Part shown: positions 21,643 to 34,634 of the stretch, in pieces
Position numbering within the stretch: position 1 is the first letter of the stretch
How the letters are laid out: every line of letters starts with the position of its first letter
Origin: Carallia brachiata
Lineage: Eukaryota > Streptophyta > Magnoliopsida > Malpighiales > Rhizophoraceae
Direction: 5' to 3'
NCBI GenBank assembly: GCA_021464245.1
Contig: JADCRB010000094.1
Span: forward strand, 81,357 to 145,356
Length of the DNA: 64,000 nucleotides
Translations under genes and position numbers: made by a program
The notes under the pieces: model-generated
What the model saw: only the letters and a program-made list of their open reading frames with translations
What the model was told of the DNA's origin: nothing
Database searches by the model: none

Positions 21643-22205
21643 GTAAACACACAAAAGAATTATGAGAGGAGTTCACTTTTTGCATAAACTGCCTTTTGCA
21701 GGTCGGCCATCCAAGTCAGTGAATGGATTACCTGATGCAGAAGTGGATGAGGTAATTGTTTCCTTATGGCAAGATAAAGTACTAATAAAATTTTCCTAGT
21801 TTGCTAAATCTCTTTCATCACCCTCGTAGTTGTTGTGTTAAGATCATTAGGACACCTTTCTCTCACATGTTGTCTTAAAAGATCGACTGCCAAAACTAAC
21901 TAATTTTTTAGGAAAATTTTAATTTGATCATATATGCGCACAGCTCACACGTTTATTATTAGTTGCATTAATTATATGTAGTCTCCGTATATAAATGCTT
22001 GCTCGTCTCTTACATATTTTAACTTTCTATTATAAATCACCATTTTCTTGATTCTTACATCCAGGAACGATCAAGCAAGCCATTAGAGAACAATGAAATG
22101 AGTATAATCCATGAAAGACTTCTAAGGGCTAATAACAGAGACTATGGAAGGTATGATCCAGCACCAGCCCTTGTTAAGCCTCCTTTCAAGCTCATACCAA
22201 ACTGA
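21170..22205 (+). CDS. CIF: CIF-type (Casparian strip integrity factor) sulfated peptide precursor
   Basis: Three exons, 21,170-21,245, 21,702-21,751 and 22,065-22,205, all with GT-AG introns, give an 88-aa precursor. Residues 1-25 are a signal peptide (MVLLLLKKITLLFLLISASF then LSTFA). A variable acidic region follows (NGLPDAEVDE; LENNEMSIIHERLLRANN). The precursor ends in a 21-residue CIF peptide that starts DYGRYDPAPALVK and ends PPFKLIPN. The Asp-Tyr start (the tyrosine sulfation site of TPST substrates) and the invariant PPFKLIPN end match Arabidopsis CIF1/CIF2 very closely. Family members are secreted, sulfated, and bind SGN3/GSO1 and GSO2 to close the Casparian strip; relatives act on the embryo cuticle and pollen wall. 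Which role this copy has is not visible. The start was chosen because the upstream frame has no other ATG and the signal peptide begins here. A diverged, damaged paralogue lies in inverted orientation at 2,774-9,846. Confidence 0.93.
21606..21641. repeat. (ATT)n microsatellite in CIF intron 1
   Basis: About twelve uninterrupted att units. Confidence 0.95.
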
Positions 22206-25200
22206 TCTTTGTTTGGTAACCAAGCTGAGAGCCCCAAGTATATATCGTAACATATTTAAATAAATGCATGAAACAAATCTTCCTACAAAATATATATCTA
22301 ATATGCTCTAGTGTTCTGTATGCATATACGTACTAAGTTCTGTAATCTTTGATGTGTTAATGTAGAGAGTTGTTAAAGGAAAATAATGTGTGATATCCAG
22401 TTTATATATATGACCTCCCGAATTTGGTGGGAGGACAAATCTCTTAATCTTGCCTGGATTTGCTTCATGTCAGTGTTATATACACAGCTGTGCATGTGTG
22501 GGGAGCATTGAATTACAGGATTTTTACAGGGATGAGCGTATGTGTATATTTTACGAATAATGCATCTGTAAATGTTATCTTGTTTAGTCGGTAAAGTCTC
22601 TCAAAGTTGTTTTGTTGGAAAGAGATGGTATTATCGGTCTGTTGTGGGGCAAAAAAAAAAAAAAGATAAGATTGAGATAAAAAAAAAATTTTGCAAACTG
22701 AAAGTTTTGAGTTAGAGTTTTAATTTAAATCAATAACTCAAAAAATAAAAGTAAAGAAAAAGGTTTCACAAGATAATTTACCACCACGTCATTACTTTTG
22801 ATGCTGAAGGACAGAGAGTATGCGTGTGTAATTAGCTTTACTGGTAAATTTTGTTTACTAATTTGAAAATCGCATCCGAAGGAAATAGATGAAAAAAACA
22901 ATAAGAACAAAAAATGAAAGAAAAATAAAGCAAAAAATAAGACACCTTTTTTTTTTTTTCCTTGGTTAGTAATCTTTCTTTCTACCGTGGTGCTAACAAT
23001 TCATCATGCCTTTCTTTATTCAGCAAAGCATCGAAACTAGATGAACTGTGATCCATTCTAATCAACGAAAAAGAGTTCGTTAATTTCTAGCTATACCCTG
23101 ATGAATCGAAAAAAGTTTAATGATAACCCATCATATGATGATTGTCCAAACAAAGTGGATAACTGGATGTAGACATAATACGATGTGTTACGACACCGTT
23201 GTTCGGAATTTCCAATCACTGTCATTGAACATTTTTGAATCAAACGTCTACATATAAATCTACTTTAATTATTTCATTTGCAGAAGGCAAGAAGGGAACC
23301 TTTGATGTTGTATGGGCGATAGCTTCGTTTTGTACTTTCTTTGGAAACGCGTCATGGGTAGCTAAAGCAATCTGAGTGTAAGGAGCCTGTTTTGACAAAA
23401 TGTGCTGGACTTAAACCTCTTTTTTTTTTTTTTTTTAAATTTAAAAATAATGAGAAAGTTGAAGTGGTACTGTATAATCTCGATAAAAAATATTATATCT
23501 ATAAAAAAACTGAATATTTTAATAAATATTATAAAGTGACTAAACCTTTGGGTCTCAATATCTTTGGGCTGGATATTGTTCAATTTCTCAATTCATGTGC
23601 CTGCCTTATTTTACAGTGTCCTACTTACTCAGACCCAAAATCTCTCTCTTCGTTTTTTTTTTTTATTATTATTATTTTTTTAAACTTTGGAGCTAATTGC
23701 CCAGGGGATGACCCAGCAGTTGGGGATGTAAGATTGCGTGGAAGGCACTGTTTCCAACTAAATAAGTCTTTTTTGTGTTTTTTGTCTAAGGTTGTTTTTT
23801 TTTTTCCTGCACTTGCATTATCTCTTTTAAGAATTAAGCCCAGGTCGATTTTTCTTTGTTTAGCCCATGTAGGAGATTTGGGCCGACATTGGGTAAGACA
23901 CATTAACAGTGTACACATTAATAATACATGGGCGGATCGAAGTGAGTTCTTTGGGTTCGGTTGTTAAAAAAAAAGTAGGGTGGGCTCAAAATTTGAGAGA
24001 AAGAAGATTTGGGCTAAACAATTTTTCAGTTGGGTGGGCCTTGTCTTGTGGGCTCCAAGCCCCGTGAATGATCATGCTCTCGTAACGAGCTTTTCCATTT
24101 GTTTCCTTCTTTCTGCACGTTATCTCGTCAAATTGAATGTAAATGAGGATGATATGGTCATGATATATATATATTTTTTTTTTTGTCCTTTAGAACTAAT
24201 AATCAGGATGAGGAAAATACTGGAATTCAAACTCTAGATTCCTTAATCAGAGACAATTAGTTATTGCTGAGTCCTTGGCCATGATAAATTATTGGCTTTC
24301 CTTGCTATAGCTAATCCCGCCATCGACGTTGACCTCGAGCACTAATTATGCGGTGTTTCGGCGTCCATAAGCAATTACACAACGGCACTTTGGTGGGCAC
24401 CCATATATTAAGTCCAAAGCTCACTTTGCATGGGCTTTCTAAGCGAGGCTGTTGTTAATTACTAACAATTTTTAGGTTAAATTCGTATCATTTTTTCTTT
24501 AAAAAAAAAAAAAAAGGAAGCATGGGCAAATACTTCACAATCTTTTAATAAAACATTATGACTGTTATGCTTATTGGATAAATAAATTTTTTAAACAGAA
24601 ATTTAATCTCATTAAATATTTTAATAAAAGTTCAAACTCATAACATATAACATATTTACCACAAAAGTACAACTATCACGGTAGTTTGTATCATTTGTTA
24701 AGTTTAAGTTTATATATTTTTATTTACCGCGGCAAAGCCAAATCCTTTCTCTTGATAAAGTCAATTTAAGACATGAGTTCCTACATAGTAGTACTTAACT
24801 AATACTAAAATTATTATCTATTTTATTTAATAATATTTAATTACCTATAACACTTTAATTTTATCTAAAAAAAAATCTTACTAAATATTTTTTTCACAGA
24901 CATTTGTCTGGAATTGGAAAGGGTTTGGCGACAAAAGCATCAACTTGCTTTTTGACCCTCTGCCGATACGGCACTTTGAACCAAACATCGACTTCTCATT
25001 TTTCTCTTTTAAAAGGTGCGAAAATTTTGTCATTTCCGTACGTCAGCAACTAAAAAATGACTTAAGGGAGACCATACGAAACCGTTTGCTACGTTGCATT
25101 TGCACCTTCCAAATGTTTGACACCTAACAGCAGATCGTTTCGTTGGCACGACTTTTCTAAGGGACGCGTGTAGCGTGCTATCGCCAGTAGTGGATATTTG

Positions 25201-25400
25201 AGTCGCCGTTTGAATTTTTTTTTAACACAAAAAATAAATTTATTAAACATGTCAATTTTTTCAAATTTTTGAATAAAGATCGAAATATTTTCGTTTATTT
25301 GAATCTTATTTAACAATTTTAAAAGAATAGACTTACCTTTCGAACATCAATAAGGTCGAACGTGACTATGTCACTAGAGTTCTAGTAAGAAACTTTAATT
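22206..25400. other. Intergenic DNA downstream of CIF
   Basis: No recognisable gene. The 23,880-24,110 part pairs with the outer end of arm A. Several poly-A/T tracts lie near 22,650, 23,420 and 24,500. The ORF at 23,392-23,967 (+) runs through homopolymers and has no family features. Confidence 0.5.
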
Positions 25401-25401
25401 C

Positions 25402-25525
25402 TAACGTTGCGCATTACAGGTTATACTCAAAGGAGTCCTCAGCATGATTCAGTCAAAAGCGAGCAACGTTATGCATCACAACTCATACTCAAAGGAGTCC
25501 CCAGCATGATTTAGTTAAGAGAGAG
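25402..25525. repeat. 62-bp tandem duplication
   Basis: Two adjacent copies (about 25,402-25,463 and 25,464-25,525) share aacgtt.tgcat.aca and atactcaaaggagtcc.cag, then catgatt.agt. A few substitutions separate them. Confidence 0.8.
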
Positions 25526-25965
25526 TACAGATATAGAGAGTCAAATATAAGACTTATATTTTAAAAACACACTGACTTACTATTAAATTACTACTTTAAG
25601 TAACAATCACTATTTAAATTTGATACAATCAAAAAGATACATACACGTATAAAAGATAAAAAGACACTATTAAGTAGCAATCATTTTAAGCGATTGTTGA
25701 GTAATTATTATTATATAATATGTCAGATAAAATATACTATACAATAAAAAAATTTTAATAATCACAATGAAAAAACAAAAAAATTTATTCATTATTGAGA
25801 AGTCGCAAAAATTTCTTAAATGGCAGTTAAATTATATTTTTCAAAATAAAAATATGAAACCAATACATTATAATGATGACATTTTTTATAATCAGATTTT
25901 TTTAACAAAAAATATATTATAAATATTTTTATTTTCTTTATTGTCAAAAAAAAAATCAATTATAA

Positions 25966-26465
25966 GGGATAAACACTTTTTTGGTCCTAAACCTTTAAGT
26001 TTTTTTATATTTAAGTCCTAAACCTTTTTAACATTTCATTTGAGTCCTAAACCTTTTGATTTCTTACTACATCAGTCCTTTAAGTTACAAAAAGTAGTCA
26101 ATCTATTAATAAATGAGTTTAACTTAATAAAAATCATTTAAAAAAGGTTAAATATATGAATTAAATATTTTTTTTATCAACAAAATATGCATATTAAATA
26201 TTTTTTTAATCAACAAATATATAAATTAAATAGGTAACATGCATATTTTTGACAGAAAAGACATTCAATTTATATATTTAATCTTTTTTTAAATAATTTT
26301 TTGTAAAGTTAAAATCATTTTTTAATAAATTGATCACTTTTGATAAACAGAGAGACTGATTTGGTAGAAAATCAAAAGGTTTAGGACTCAAATGAAATGT
26401 CAAAAAGGTTTAGGACTCAAACGTAAAAAAACCTAAAGGTTTAGGACCAAAAAAATATTTATCCC
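25966..26465. mobile_element. MITE with long terminal inverted repeats and 10-bp target duplication
   Basis: Flanked by tcaattataa at 25,956-25,965 and 26,466-26,475. Termini read GGGATAAA(C/T)A(C/T)TTTTTTGG from both sides. The inverted repeats run inward for well over 100 bp (ggtcctaaacctttaagttt against the complement of aaacctaaaggtttaggacc). A 9-10-bp duplication with long inverted repeats is typical of Mutator-like elements. Diverged relatives are at 11,245 and 12,790. Non-coding. Confidence 0.85.
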
Positions 26466-26475
26466 TCAATTATAA

Positions 26476-27845
26476 TGTATCATTAATCTATCTTATTTTT
26501 TTTGTGTATTTATATAATTAGACTCTTTAAAACAATTTCAATTTCCATTGTACAGTAAAAATTTCCTAGCCGTACCAGTTATGATCATAACTAATAATAG
26601 AAATAATAAATATCCCCCTATCTCATATTAAATTGAAAAGTACTTTCTGTACTGAATGAACTCTTTTTAATAATATAATTTTATAATATTTTAATAATTT
26701 ATTAAAAAAATTTATTTTCATAAATTTAACTGTCAATTGATCGATGCCACATTACTACTTTAATGTGATGGCATGAAACCAACATTTTTTTTTATTATTA
26801 TTTATATGCATTTATCAGGAATCAAGATAGTACGTGTCCCCGTAATGAAAACATTATAAAGATCAAGAGAATGAAAGGCGAATCATGATTTTCAATGCTT
26901 CAATCTTTGCGGCTAGGAAATAATTTCCCTTGTCATCATAGATGGTCCGGCTTGTGAAATATAAAAATGATGGCTAACAAGATGAATATAATTGCTCCAA
27001 ATCAAAAAGATAATTATGTCATCTTCACACTATATAATTCAAAGTCTTATGCATGCTGTTTTATTTCGTATCAAGTTCATAAGCTAAAAAAAAAAAAAAA
27101 ATCGATGACAATAAGTAACCTTCTAATTATACATAATCTTTAATGAATTTTTTTTTTTTTACGACAACGGATTTTATAATTCAGATGTAATGTAAGGTGA
27201 ACTTACTAAATGCAATAAATATTTGTATTGTGATTCTGAAAATCTGTCTAACAAGATTAGCATTATCTTTATCATGTAATTACCAAAAGCTTTGTTCAAG
27301 ACGGTTTCATTTCGTCGTTAACCTCAATAATGATACACTTTTTTTAATAAGATTGACGTCCGCATCTTGACTTTCTTGGTCCTTCCTGTATATTTATGAG
27401 AATTTAATGGCAAAGTGGACTGGACGGAGATAAGAGAATCTAAAAATTGAATTTTCAAATAGGTAGAATAATTTCAAGATAGAAATATAATCAGCACTTT
27501 TCCTATAACTTTTTTAAAAAATAAGAAATATTAAACGTGATTTTAAGAAATATTAAATGTGATTTTTAAGCAACATTAAAATATTATAATTAAATTTTAA
27601 AAAAATAAAAAATATATAAATTATTATATATCATTAAATAAATTATGTGTTACTACAGTACAATGACAATCACCTAATAATGCTTTCCAAAAGGGCAAAG
27701 GCACGTATAGAGAGAGAGGAAAAAATAAATCAACTTAACTTTTATATATATTTTATTATATTAATATTAATAATTTTACACGTCATAAGGTATAAAAATA
27801 TATAAAATTTATAATTAATATTGATATATAACAAATTTATAAATG
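26476..27845. other. Intergenic AT-rich DNA
   Basis: No gene, RNA or clear repeat recognised. Contains a tattaaacgtgattttaagaaat pair near 27,530-27,570. Confidence 0.45.
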
Positions 27846-28470
27846 CATGTATATAGATTTCACCCACTATCTTTAATCTTTTTGAAAATTTTGTCCATAA
27901 CGTTTTTATATTTTAAATTCTACTCTCTACGTTTTTGCTGTCAATCATTTTCGCCTTTCTCCGTTAGTTAGCCGTTAAATTTAATATTTAGTAGTCTAAT
28001 AATCGTTATGATGTCTAATTTAAATGAAATATTAGTATAAAGTGATGACCTAACATTTAATAAAGTAATGATCTGTCATACCTCACTTTTTTTTGATTGG
28101 TTCTATTCAGGCATATATTTATTTTAGTGTATACAGATAACAGATTCTTTATTTTTATTTTTACTCTTAACTTTATAAAATTATAAATAACATTTTCTTT
28201 TAATTTTTTGAAAATCACAGTATTTGAATCAAAATTTTTTTAAAAAAATTATTAAATGTCAGGTTATCACTTTATGTTAATATGTCATTTAAATTAGACG
28301 ACGTAACGATAATTGAACTGCTAAATATTAAATTTAATGACAAACTAACTCAGAAAGATAAAAATGATTGACGGCAAAAATGTTAAAAGTAAAATTTAAA
28401 ATACAAAAATGTCGTAAATGAAATTTTTAAAAATATTAAAGATGATAGATAAAAGTTATATATTTATCAT
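27846..28470. mobile_element. Long inverted-repeat MITE
   Basis: The left arm (actatctttaatctttttga ... gtttttgctgtcaatcattt ... gttaaatttaatatttag) is the diverged complement of the right arm (ctaaatattaaatttaatga ... aaaatgattgacggcaaaaa ... ttaaagatgatag). The arms are about 200 bp each. Ends are approximate and no target duplication could be fixed. Confidence 0.7.
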
Positions 28471-29360
28471 TTATAAATTATATAGGACAACATTTAATTA
28501 CTATTCGCAGACAACCTATCTACTCTCACTTTATTAACCTTTTTTCTCTTTCGAAGAAAGAACTCCTTTCTTTCCTCTAACGTGGAAAGCGTGGAATGCG
28601 TACTGCACACTCCACTTACCGCTGAAGGCACCGGCGGTGGTTGGCTCTGCCTATTTGCTCTAAAATTCCTTGTTTCGTTTGTCAATCCATTTGGTGTTCT
28701 TTAAATTCTTGGACTCACTAATTTAAAGTTTAAACTTCAAAAAAAAAAAAAAATCTTGGAGGAAGTTGTGATTCAAGTCTCGTTTCTCTCAAAAATGTCA
28801 TTTTATTTCAATGTAGCAAAAAAAAAAAAAACCCATTCCGTTGAACCTCGTATCACGAAATTAGGAAAGATTAAAATTTAACCATATAATTTCTTTTGCA
28901 TATACTATGATTTTATTTATTGGAACTGCAGTCGTAATTAGAAAACCAAATTTGCCTAAAAATTTTTTAGAACATTTCTGCTGGCGCAAAAATAAAAAAC
29001 CCATTTAAGTTTTGTATTTTAACGTCTTTCTTCAAATTTGACGAGATATTTCACAATTAGCATGTAAAATTACTTGGCGTGTTTTTTTCTTTTCAAAAAT
29101 TGATAATAATATTAAATCGCTTTCGTTCTTGAGGTTTAAGAGAAAAAACATTCTTATTGTCAAATCCACAAGGACCACGGCAAGATGAACATCTGAACGA
29201 AAAACCCAAGGCGCACGGAATCCCAACACAATAAAATAAACTAATTAACTAGCTATCATTTCCAATTTTTTTTGGCAAAAAAAAGTATAGGTAACTATAT
29301 TTATAAGTTTAATTTAGGTGATAATAAAATTCAAACTCACTACTAACTATTCAGGAATTC
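28471..29360. other. Intergenic, no features recognised
   Basis: AT-rich with poly-A tracts at 28,740 and 28,817; no coding gene is supported. Confidence 0.45.
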
Positions 29361-29363
29361 TTA

Positions 29364-29742
29364 ATGGTGTGTTTGGAGCGGAGGGAAGGGTGGGGAAAGG
29401 AAGAGAAAAGAAAAAAAAATAGAGAGAAAATAAAATTGTTTGGAGTGATAGAGAAAGTGGAGAGAAAGAAAGTGTGGTGAAAGAAAAGTGAATAATAATT
29501 TGTGAGAGAAAAAATGAAGAGAAAATAAAGTTGTTTGTAGTAGTAGAAAAATTGAAAGAAAGAAAGTATGGTGGAAGAAAAAATAAATAGTAATTTGTGA
29601 GAGAAAAAGTGAAGAGAAAATAAAGTTGTTTGAAGTTGTGTAGAAAGTGAGAAGAAAGAAATATAAGAAAGAAAAGTATATGGTAATGATTATATTTTTC
29701 CTTTTCTCTCTCCTTTTCCTTCGCACAACAAACGGACCCTAA
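29364..29742. mobile_element. MITE-like repeat, second copy of the 18,440 family
   Basis: Begins ggtgtgtttggagcggag and ends cgcacaacaaacggaccc. The interior repeats tttgtgagagaaaaa.tgaagagaaaataaa units. Same structure as 18,440-18,820. The ends are imperfect inverted repeats. Confidence 0.6.
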
Positions 29743-29879
29743 AAATTAGTTATAAGCGTAACGACTCAAATCCAAATAAAAATGAAACCACTAAAACACT
29801 AACCAGACAAATAGCTCGTATGTCATTTCCTTTTATTTATTAATTATTGCATACGTTTTTAAATTTTTACCGGGAATAA

Positions 29880-31130
29880 GGGAAAAAGGCACGTCAACGT
29901 GGCCAAACCAAACGCTCGAGCAACACGTCAACAAACTCCGTCAAATCGAACGGAGAATCTCACAAAGAGAGAGCATTTTCGACGACGTTAATGGAGGCCG
30001 TCTAAAATGACATCTTCCTTTTATTTCCCTCTCTCTTTTTTGCAGCCAAGAAAAGGAAGAACCACCAGCACCCTCTCTCTCTCTCTCTCTCACTCACTCT
30101 CATTTTCTTCCGCCTGGAAGTTGTCTGTTTCCAAAACGCTGCCGTTTCAGTATCAACAAGGTGTCGCCTTGGTCACTCTAAAACCTCTTTTTTTTTTTTT
30201 TTCTTTTTTTCCTGTGATCGTACATATATATTTTATCAGTTGTGTTATAGCTTTCAATTTAATTTTAATTTCGTTTTTTTTTTTAATGTTAAACTCGTAT
30301 CCGTTTGTATTTCTAGAAAACTATATATGTATTTAATTGTGAGGTTTTATTTTTTTTGACTGTGGTGTGGGATTATTTCGGAGATATAATCGGATCGCTT
30401 TTGATTCGTGTAATTTTTTCGGATTTTTTGCTTTTATTTTATTTCTGTTATTTGTATATATATTTTTACTATTTTTAGGGGTGTTTGAATTTAGACTCAC
30501 TCTCAACTTACCTTAAGTGTAGCAGATGGATTCGAATCAGGTTTTTTTTTTTTTTTTTAATTTTATAAATTTCTCGCTTCCCTTGTTTTGTTTTCTGGGT
30601 GTTTTTGTAGCCTTTTCTGTTTTTTTTTTTCTCCTACAAAAATTGAAAGCAGCTGGTTTGATTTTTTTATATTTTGAATTGTAATAGTGTTGCTTATTGG
30701 CCATATATAAGGCTTGGAATTTTTTATTTCCCCCATTTTGGCTCATTTTTACTTAGGCCACACTGATCTTAGAATTGGGTAATCTTTTTATTTTAAATTT
30801 AATTTTTATTTTTAATTTTACGTACTTTATTTTACTCTTCAGATTGTGCTGGGACACTGAAGCCAAAAGGAGTGTTTGAATTCTTTACAGAATTGTTGTT
30901 AACTCTGAATTGGCGAATTTTCAATCTGTTGATGTGGCTGAATTGGTACGCATCATGTTGATGTTTGTTGCTTTTTCTGTTTTGATTGCAGAGTAACAAT
31001 CGTACCATATCTCTTTCTTGTTAGATTGGTGGTTCTGGGTAACAACTAACGAGTCGTTTTTAAGCTTTGGAACATGTGAGTGAAAATTGTTGGTTGTTGA
31101 CAGAGATTTGTGGAATAGTGTGTTTTGAGT
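29880..31130 (+). other. Upstream and leader region of the RING-H2 gene
   Basis: A (CT)n tract at about 30,073-30,095 and the following sequence look like a plant 5' leader. The region to 31,130 probably holds one or more leader introns (T-rich). The exact start and splice sites are not determined. Confidence 0.4.
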
Positions 31131-33120
31131 ATGGGGGGTGCTTGTTGCGTTGCTGCTAGAGATAGAACCATAGTAGGTGGATCTGGAAGTGAGATCTTAC
31201 ATAGAAATATCCGGCATTCACCAACATGGAGCTTTAGGTGGGATAACCGAGGGAGGGTGGCAGGTGAAGAGACCTCCATAAGTTGGTTTCCGGATGGAAC
31301 GGGCGGGAACCATGAACCAGGGGTTAAGCATGAATCCCCCTATATGTCACAGGATGGAAGCCCTGTGGAGAATTTGCAAAGCTGTTCATGGAATAAGTCC
31401 TCAGTATCTGAAGGAACTGCAGAGCATATGACAACACCCATGTCAGGTATTGAATGGCTGTAGCAGCTTGTAATCTCAACTGGTACATTTTACAGCTTTG
31501 CTGACTTGCTGTTCTGAAGTCTGATCGCCATGTCATTTCTGAGACCAAAAATTTACAACAAACTTCTGCATTTAGCTTTTTTTTCTTTGAATATATAGAA
31601 ATATTACTTGCAGATAGATAGATGAAAAGTATTGAAAGATAGCTAACTGATTTCTGGCAGAGTAGCCTTGCTGAAAAGTTGCTGCAAACCGCACTAGTTT
31701 TTGGCTAGTTAAATTGCTAGTAAATGAGACAATCATTTGGTGGAACTTCCAGAAGAAACGGGACCTTATTAGTTGCAACTTTATTGAGGCCTTGAGTCAT
31801 GGCTATGGCTTCATACATTACTTTTCTCGTTCCTTGGACATTTTTGGGATTGCTTTTGTAATTTCTTTCTTGGGAATGCATCAGTTGTATTGTTTCATGA
31901 CTGATAAGTTGAAAAGAAGTCTTTTAGGACTCATTCCTTCTTTTATTGCAAATTGGGGGTATTCCTTATGATGCGGATTGCCTCCTAGTAAAACTATGCA
32001 TTTGCTGCTTGTTGATCTTCTGTAAGTTACTGAGTTTTTGGCTCCATCCTTATGTGGCAGATCAATCTATCTCAAGGAACATTTCAATGGACACCAGTTT
32101 GGAACAGGTAGGGCTTTCTTTGTTGGAATGATACAAGTTACAACATACTCTAATGAGAATTTTTGCATTTAGGTGAAGGAGATGACAGAATCACCAGCAG
32201 CTTCAGGACCATCTCCCATGCAATTATCAGTTTCATTGCCATCTACTTCATCCTCGTCAACATCCCCATTATCATCCAAAAGTCATTTGCATCCTGCTGG
32301 CTCAGCCACTCCTGGGAGGCCCTGTCATTCTCCTGGCAATCAATTGACGTCACAATTACCTGATGCACAGGTGTCAGGATTGAAGTCACGAAACAGCATC
32401 TCAGTTAACGATGAGAGGCCTACAGTTCCCTCATGGAGCAATGATTCAACTCGGGGATCCCATGGTGGGTCTTCAGATCGTTGGTCCATGCATGCGTTCT
32501 CTGAGCTGATGGCCACTTCCCATCGAGAAAGGTGGTCTTTTGATAGCGAGTCCCTGGGTAATCATGAGAAAAGCAGATGCAGTAGTAGGACATCAGATGC
32601 TCCCTGTGTTGATCTCCAGACATGTGGGGTTTGTTCAAGGCTATTAACTGAGAAATCTTTGTGGAGTACCCAGAAGCTTATTGCCACTAATGAGCTGTCT
32701 GTTATTGCTGTTTTAACTTGTGGGCATGTTTATCATGCTGAGTGTTTGGAGACTATGACACCTGAAATGGATAAGTATGATCCTGCTTGCCCAGTTTGTA
32801 CATTGGGTGAGAAACACATTTTTAACTGGACTCAAAAGGCCCTGAAGGCAGAAATGGACCGGAAGGCTAAGAACAAGAGATCGAGGAATCGGTCTGTGGA
32901 TGGTGATCTTTATGGTGATTCTGACATGTTCAATTGCCTAAAAGCAAGTGAACACGAAAGGAAGGGTCCCAAGATGGCCTCCAGTTCCAGCATGAAAGGA
33001 TCTTTTGCGAAACCTTTCTTGAGGAGGCATTTTTCATTTGGATCAAAGGGCAGTAGATCCTTGACAGATCCCACTACCAAAAAGAAGGGGTTCTTCTGGA
33101 CAAGATCCATGAAGGCCTGA
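31131..33120 (+). CDS. RING-H2 zinc finger protein, putative E3 ubiquitin ligase
   Basis: Three exons, 31,131-31,446, 32,061-32,107 and 32,173-33,120, joined by GT-AG introns, give 436 aa. The N-terminus MGGACCVAAR could be myristoylated at Gly2 and acylated at Cys5-Cys6. The middle is Ser/Pro-rich and probably disordered. A RING-H2 domain lies at about residues 271-329: CGVC, a long loop, CGHVYHAEC, then CPVC (C-x2-C ... C-x-H-x2-H-x2-C ... C-x2-C). The C-terminus is basic (RKAKNKRSRNRS; PFLRRHFSFGSKGSRS; KKKGFFWTRSMKA). The domain predicts E2 binding and ubiquitin transfer; substrates are unknown. I recognise the class but not a named orthologue. The ATG is the first in the frame and opens the conserved MGG start. 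Confidence 0.88.
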
Positions 33121-34620
33121 GGAGACCTCAACCGTTGGGACTTGAGATGTGAGTTTTTTTTTTTTTTTGTGGTTAATTTGAATGCATTATATGCTGCTTT
33201 ATCAGTATAAATTGCTAGAAATTCAGCGCTATGAAAGGCAGCTTTTAAACCTTATAGTCATCTTACGCTTTCCAGATATGTCAGGCAAAACTTCTTTCCT
33301 GGTGCTAGAAAATTTTATGGAGCCAGTCTGAGAAATGTTGGGGGCGAGCGTTATTCAAATGAGCTGTATTTCAACTTATTCCTTACTAGGATTTAAAAGG
33401 CCTTCCATGCCTACAGATTCCGATGTCAACCTTCGCTCCATTGGAAAGAAGGGCTGTGGGAAGCACTGGACACCATCTTTCAAGATTTAAGTAGAAAAGT
33501 GCACGTCTTCATACACGTCGTTGTCAACAGGATCAGTTTGTGGAATTACACTGTAAAGAAGTGAAAAATTTTACCAAAAAAAAAAAAAAAGTCTAATATG
33601 ATTATTGAGAAATATGTAGTAGAATGAAAGTATGTCTCGAGAGACTGGTAATCAATTTTATTTTGTACAGATCAATTTGTTACTTCCTTGGACATAATTT
33701 TATGAATTGAATCAAATGAATTCTTATGGCACTGGGAACTCGCACGGGTGAGTGAGGCAGTATATATCATGCCTTCAAATTCTAATCTTTATGGGATTTG
33801 CTGCTGTGTTGAGGTCTTCCACTTGTGGATTAATGTTCGCTGCTAGCGTAGAGTGCTGAATTTTCCAAGAATGTGGTTTCTTGATTTAGGGTTTTCAGAT
33901 TGCCATTAAAGAAACTAGAAAGAGAGAATCTCAATGCCAATGGCTCGCTCATGCTGGTCTTAATTTAAATTTCCTTTTTTTTTTTTTTTTTTTTTCTCCT
34001 TTAGAGCTGTTAGTCTAGGGTTGGGACGAGGACGGTAATGAAAATTTGAAATTCAAATTTCAAATTAAAAGATCAGCTGTTGCCGAGTATTCAGTGTTAA
34101 TTTAAAGTTTTTTTTTTTTTTTTTTTTGGTATCAATGGAGGCATGATTAAAGTAGAAAGGATATTCTAACTAACTATTAACTAAGGTTGAGAGATTTTAT
34201 GAATATCTTATTATAATTTTGACACCACTTTAGGCTAAGGATCCTTGAATACATGCATACTAACAATCAAAGAGAATGCGTGATTTACTATCTAATGGAG
34301 GCATAGACACTGGTGTTAATTTAAAGTTCTTGCCAACGAGAGAGTAGTAAACCTCAAACTATCCTCGGGAGGCCCAAAGGCCGGTTTCATTTCGGCCCCA
34401 AAGGTGATGGGGCTTTGGTTAAAAGGCCGAAAGTTCGCCATAGTGGTCTAGGTGATTATCGAGATTCTCCAAGGATCTTATCTGGTGAGCTGCTTGGTAT
34501 TATCCAGTTTATCGATCACCAAACTTTACTTGACGAGGCAGCCCATTGGCGATCTGGGGTCATCTCAATCCGTAAGAGTGTTTTTTTTTGGATCAAAAAA
34601 AAAAAAAGAGTGTTTTTTGT
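33121..34620. other. 3' region of the RING gene and intergenic DNA
   Basis: Probable 3' UTR to about 33,700. Poly-T tracts at 33,975 and 34,108. No further gene is recognised. Confidence 0.45.
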
Positions 34621-34634
34621 CGTCCTGCTAAGCT

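Larger units (their letters stand above)
20480..24110. repeat. Inverted duplication, arm B
   Basis: Counterpart of 2,240-10,330 in inverted orientation, carrying the intact CIF gene. The segment of about 22,300-23,880 has no clear counterpart in arm A and is probably an insertion in B or a deletion in A. Confidence 0.72.

Noticed and set aside
23392..23967. 191-codon plus-strand ORF
   Set aside because: It passes through two long poly-T runs and the duplicated non-coding flank; no family features.
29361..29726. 121-codon ORF rich in F, L and S
   Set aside because: It reads the purine-rich MITE-like repeat on its complementary strand.
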